From assembly GCA_012064415.1 (NCBI GenBank), contig SSNU01000062.1, forward strand, positions 660,035 to 699,681: a stretch of DNA of 39,647 nt, in the 5' to 3' direction. This DNA comes from Gyrodactylus bullatarudis (taxonomy: Eukaryota; Platyhelminthes; Monogenea; Gyrodactylidea; Gyrodactylidae). Position 1 is the stretch's first letter, and each line of letters starts with the position of its first letter. The notes beneath the pieces are model-generated. The model was not told the DNA's origin, ran no database searches, and worked only from the letters and a program-made list of their open reading frames with translations. Position numbers and translations under genes: made by a program. Positions 36,893-39,647 of this stretch are shown here, piece after piece.

Positions 36893-37198
36893 TGAACAAT
36901 AAGATGATCTACTATTGTAAAAAAAAGTATTGTTTTCGAGAAAAGAAATTAAATTATTTATGTTTTTACTTAGAAGTAGATATTTAGATTTTATTTTTAT
37001 AAACTAATAGTGAATCGTGAAAATAATCTTAATTTGAAAACACAGTCAACGAAAGTTGATAATCTAATTATCTCTCAACGAATTAGCGAAAATAAAAATG
37101 GTAAGAAACCTGCACCTGCAATAACTAAGAAGGGCACAAAATGTAAAAGTCTAAGTGGGCAACAAAAGATGGATAGATACGTTAGGAGGAAACAATGA
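36213..37198 (+). CDS. POLD3: DNA polymerase delta subunit 3, short form
   Basis: Four exons: 36213-36390, 36440-36528, 36644-36788 and 37011-37198, with introns of 49, 115 and 222 nt, encoding about 199 aa. POLD3 (p66/Cdc27) is an accessory subunit of DNA polymerase delta that links it to PCNA. Seen: a winged-helix-like start (LKLAKSFDIERIRREAQIKM, then KDYIQ; human: LSYTLGVHVNQAKQMLYDYV); YLFFLHSYN...SHQCKITVPRVDE (human: VTYLVSG...GHSCHKVAVVRED); IKVTDSSMKVYN (human: LAVTASIHVYS). A lysine-rich stretch ends in QQKMDRYV, then RRKQ, a PCNA-binding-box-like end comparable to the human QVSITGFF then QRK. The protein is less than half human length because the disordered middle is nearly gone. 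The first about 30 residues and start codon are uncertain. Confidence 0.7.
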
Positions 37199-37586
37199 AT
37201 CATTGTCAATGATCCTGGAGACAAACAACCAATCCCTCTTTCCCCTCTATTGTGCTCAAATCCGATTGAACAAATCAAAGGATTTTATTAAACATTTAAT
37301 CTGTTTTTAAATTGTATCTATATCTAACCGATGTAAGAGTCTAATGAGATACAATAAGCTATATCACAAAATATTCACTTGTCTTCTAAATCCTCACAAT
37401 GAGTTCTTCATAGGAAACAGATAATTTTAGTTTAGTACTAAAATTTTCTAAAAAATATTCTAATAATAATAGTAGCTACTTATAAGCTATTATTATAACA
37501 AAACAGTTTTAATTCTTCTAATGACGCATTTTACATTAAAAAATGTATAGATTTGAAAATCAAAATTATGTTTCACTAAGCATAAT
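37199..37586. other. spacer between POLD3 and the vezatin-like fragment
   Basis: AT-rich, 388 bp, both neighbours on the plus strand. No exon or repeat identified. Confidence 0.4.
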
Positions 37587-38228
37587 ATGCTTACATTAGA
37601 TTTCTTGGATGATCTTGAATTTGATGACAATTTTGTGTTTGCAAATATTATTGGTGAATATTTCAAAGGTTTAAAAACAGATTTTAAATTTATCAAAAAA
37701 ATCAAGAATGATGAATCAAGAGAGTTTTTCCTGTCAATATTGAGTATTAAGGAAGAATTTGATCTTGAACAATTCGATTCCATTGAAATGACATTGATAG
37801 ATAAGACTGTAACTAGAAGAATTCTATACGTCTTCTTTATTCTGCAACTGACGAATTTTATTATGTGTACAAATCAGGTTTTCACCTTAATTCAAAGCTT
37901 CGCACACAAGTTCTTTTGGATATTTCAATATCTTAAATATGATTGTTTATTAGATATTTTCACAGATCGATTAATACGCTTAACAGATTGTCATGATTAT
38001 ATTGTAAATTTCAAAAAATTCAGACGTGATGTCAAAGGATGCTTACAGACAGGACAGCGTTTGGTTTTTTCAATATCAGAATTAATTGGAATCTGCAAGA
38101 CCTACATCTCTGAGAGCAGTAATTATTATAATGTTGGTTGTAATATAATTTGTGATCATAAGCTGCCTTATTTCTTGGAAAATGTTAGTTTCTTGCTGAC
38201 TGCTAGTCATGTAGAACGACGAGTTTGA
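37587..38228 (+). pseudogene. VEZT-like: vezatin-like N-terminal fragment truncated by a Penelope-like element
   Basis: One uninterrupted 213-codon frame from the ATG at 37587. The start LEFDDNFVFANIIGEYFKGL, then TDF, resembles the vezatin N-terminus (FDEEVVFENSPLYQYL, then TDF). A hydrophobic, membrane-like block (about 80-125) and the basic helical segment KKFRRDVKGCLQTGQRLVFS sit where vezatin has its membrane segments and myosin-binding helix. Vezatin is an adherens-junction membrane protein that binds myosin VII. From codon 203 (38193) the sequence matches the end of the Penelope-like element, so the last 11 residues and stop are transposon-derived. Vezatins are about 780 aa, so most of the protein is missing. 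The identity rests on pattern only. It could still be transcribed. Confidence 0.45.
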
Positions 38229-38229
38229 G

Positions 38230-38275
38230 GTGAATAAAAGCTTTTATTTTCCTCGGTTCTCATCAGCTCGGTTCA
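38230..38275 (-). ncRNA. hammerhead-like core at the Penelope 3' end (degenerate)
   Basis: On the minus strand: a canonical CTGATGAG core, then GAAA, then the self-complementary ATAAAAGCTTTTAT, then TC and ACC. The order is that of a hammerhead ribozyme, but stem II does not pair and stem I is poor. It is likely a relic homologous to the motif in the 10.7-10.97 kb inverted repeat. The core overlaps the last codons of the reverse transcriptase frame. Confidence 0.25.
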
Positions 38276-39647
38276 TTCGAGCTGAAAGGCTTCTAGTTGT
38301 CATACCTATGTAGGATTCACCACATGTGCACTTGAACTCATAGACCACATTTTGTTTGGATTTCCAGTCGGTTGGATCTTTGTTTTTGTCGTTTAGGAGT
38401 TTCGTTGTTTTTGAGAGGATCCTGAGTTTTTTCCCCGGGTAGGTATTGTTAGTGATTTTGCCAAGTTTGTTCTTCAGTATGGTGTTCGGGACATCACCTT
38501 TGAACGGAAGGGAGAGTACTATGTGTTTGTCACTGTTTTCTTCATCGGGGCGTTTGTCTTTCTCTTTCGTTTTGGCATATTTGCGGATGAATTTTTTCGG
38601 GTAGTCGCTTAGTTCGAAAAGTTTGAATGTGCGTTCCCGTTCTTCTTCTTGGAGATGGGTGGATACAATGCGGTTTATTCTAAGAAATTCGCTATGAACT
38701 AGGCCTCTTTTGGTGTCGATGGGACAGAATCTGGTGAAGGGCATGTATTTTGTTGGGATACCTGGTTTCCTGTGGAGTTTTGATGTGAAGCTGATTGTTG
38801 AAGGACATCTTTCTATCAGTGTGTCTAGGAAGCTCAGGGTGTGGTTTGATTCTATCTCCATTGTGAACTTCAGACGCGGGTGGATTGTGTTGAGTTCATT
38901 CAGTAGGGTTTCTGGGTTTTGATCATCTGGTAGGAGGAGGAAAGTATCGTCAACATAACGTAAGTATAAATGGGACTTGTTTATGATGTTTTGCATTTTT
39001 GTCGACTCCAGGGATGCTAGGAATAGGTCCGCGAGGATTGGTTCTAGTGGGGTTCCCATTGCTACGCCATCTATTTGTCGGAAGTGTGAGCCGTCGAATT
39101 TGAAGTCTATATTCTGGACTGTCATCAGGATCAGGGAGCAAATGTCGTCGGCTTTCATGGGTTTTGTCTCACCGTTGTTGCATTGGAGTATCGTTGGATT
39201 TTCCTCCAGGCTTTTGCGTATGAAGGTTACTGTTTCTCGGAGTGGGACATTTGTGAAGAGTGAGGATATATCAAAGGAAACCATATTCCCTGTAAATGGA
39301 TTTTTGTTTCTAAGTCTGGAAATAAAATCAGATGCATTAATTACAGAGTATGGACATAAATGGTCTCTTAAGGGTTTCAGAAGGTCTGACAGCCATTTGA
39401 TTAGGCCGTGTTGTGGGCTTGGTGTCATGTCAAGGATTGGGCGGAATTTTAGATCGTCTGTTCCCTTATGAACTTTTGGCTTGAGGTAGAGTCTGCAGAT
39501 TCCTGGGCCCTTCGGTCTATGGCTCATTGCTGTTTTGGGAGTGATTAGTTCCTTTGTCACCATTGTGTCGATTTTCCTATTGATTGAGGTTAGAAAGTTT
39601 TTCGCTCTGATGTCGACTTCTGCTTTGTTGACTTGTCTGAAGGTGCG
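38244..39647 (-). CDS. Penelope-like reverse transcriptase with cut-short GIY-YIG domain
   Basis: Open from the window edge to a TAA at 38246-38244: 467 residues, N-terminus missing. Reverse-transcriptase motifs, numbered from the internal Met at 39563: FRPILDM (about 40), VSFDISSLFTNVP with the first catalytic Asp (98), DGVAMGTPLEP (165-175), LRYVDDTFLL with YVDD (203-206) and LSFLDTLI. The MGTPLEP motif has Glu where the family has Gly. The last 33 residues begin a GIY-YIG endonuclease (VYEFKCTCGESYIGMTTRSL) but stop after about 30 residues, lacking the rest of the domain; the coding sequence runs straight into the element's terminal sequence. Penelope-like elements copy RNA into the genome by target-primed reverse transcription; this copy probably lacks a working endonuclease. 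Confidence 0.9.
   Translation of the reverse strand, partial: RTFRQVNKAEVDIRAKNFLTSINRKIDTMVTKELITPKTAMSHRPKGPGICRLYLKPKVHKGTDDLKFRPILDMTPSPQHGLIKWLSDLLKPLRDHLCPYSVINASDFISRLRNKNPFTGNMVSFDISSLFTNVPLRETVTFIRKSLEENPTILQCNNGETKPMKADDICSLILMTVQNIDFKFDGSHFRQIDGVAMGTPLEPILADLFLASLESTKMQNIINKSHLYLRYVDDTFLLLPDDQNPETLLNELNTIHPRLKFTMEIESNHTLSFLDTLIERCPSTISFTSKLHRKPGIPTKYMPFTRFCPIDTKRGLVHSEFLRINRIVSTHLQEEERERTFKLFELSDYPKKFIRKYAKTKEKDKRPDEENSDKHIVLSLPFKGDVPNTILKNKLGKITNNTYPGKKLRILSKTTKLLNDKNKDPTDWKSKQNVVYEFKCTCGESYIGMTTRSLSARMNRADENRGK

Larger units (their letters stand above)
38193..39647 (-). mobile_element. Penelope-like retroelement, 3' part
   Basis: Minus-strand element entering from the right edge and ending near 38193. 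It is clearly less AT-rich than its surroundings. Its terminal sequence (38193-38270) shares several landmarks with the inverted repeat at 10.7-10.97 kb: TTGCTGAC, GTCATG, GGTGAATAAA, AGCTTT and ATTTTC. The 5' part is outside the window. Confidence 0.88.

Noticed and set aside
36844..36900. Coding-like plus-strand stretch with a short frame ending at a stop
   Set aside because: It does not fit POLD3 splicing phases; the same bases read better as the first exon of the minus-strand membrane-protein gene.
38977..39471. 164-codon plus-strand frame opposite the reverse transcriptase
   Set aside because: It is antisense to conserved RT motifs, with no family resemblance of its own; the minus-strand frame explains the region.

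Overview
This is eukaryotic, AT-rich DNA (roughly 70% A+T by eye) from a multicellular animal. It carries an innexin, a cortactin relative, a NETO-like CUB/LDLa membrane protein, a CRMP-like protein and DZIP1, all metazoan families. Coding regions were rebuilt by joining exons at GT/AG sites and checking that reading phase carries across every junction. Many introns are extremely short (23, 24, 25, 27, 29, 29, 31 and 32 nt), while others in the same genes reach 1.4 kb. Very short introns, polyadenylation signals overlapping stop codons and closely packed divergent genes suggest a miniaturised parasitic spiralian such as an orthonectid or dicyemid. That placement is inference, not proof.

Layout. 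0.37-0.89 kb (-): tiny cortactin-like protein (N-terminal acidic DDW motif plus SH3, no cortactin repeats). 1.70-2.76 kb (+): Mediator subunit MED19. 3.42-5.10 kb (-): CRMP/dihydropyrimidinase-like protein lacking the metal ligands. 5.54-12.46 kb (-): twelve-exon NETO-like receptor auxiliary protein (signal peptide, two CUBs, LDLa, one membrane helix, long tail). One of its introns holds a perfect 127-bp inverted repeat derived from a Penelope-like element. 12.5-28.2 kb: long gene-poor stretch with a TTAA-flanked MITE-like element and a possible GPCR remnant. 28.16-30.23 kb (-): DZIP1. 30.33-30.94 kb (+): C9orf85 homologue, head-to-head with DZIP1. 31.36-34.63 kb (+): innexin. 35.14-36.89 kb (-): unrecognised membrane protein, interleaved on the opposite strand with 36.21-37.20 kb (+): a short POLD3 with a C-terminal PCNA-binding-like motif. 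37.59-38.23 kb (+): vezatin-like N-terminal fragment cut off by a Penelope-like retroelement whose reverse transcriptase (-) runs off the right edge.

The genes do not form one pathway. Themes are transcription and replication (MED19, POLD3), cilium formation (DZIP1), cortical actin, junctions and neural signalling (cortactin-like, vezatin-like, innexin, NETO, CRMP). The most notable signals are the micro-introns, the repeat-less cortactin, the interleaved gene pair, and the Penelope-derived pieces with a hammerhead-ribozyme-like layout.
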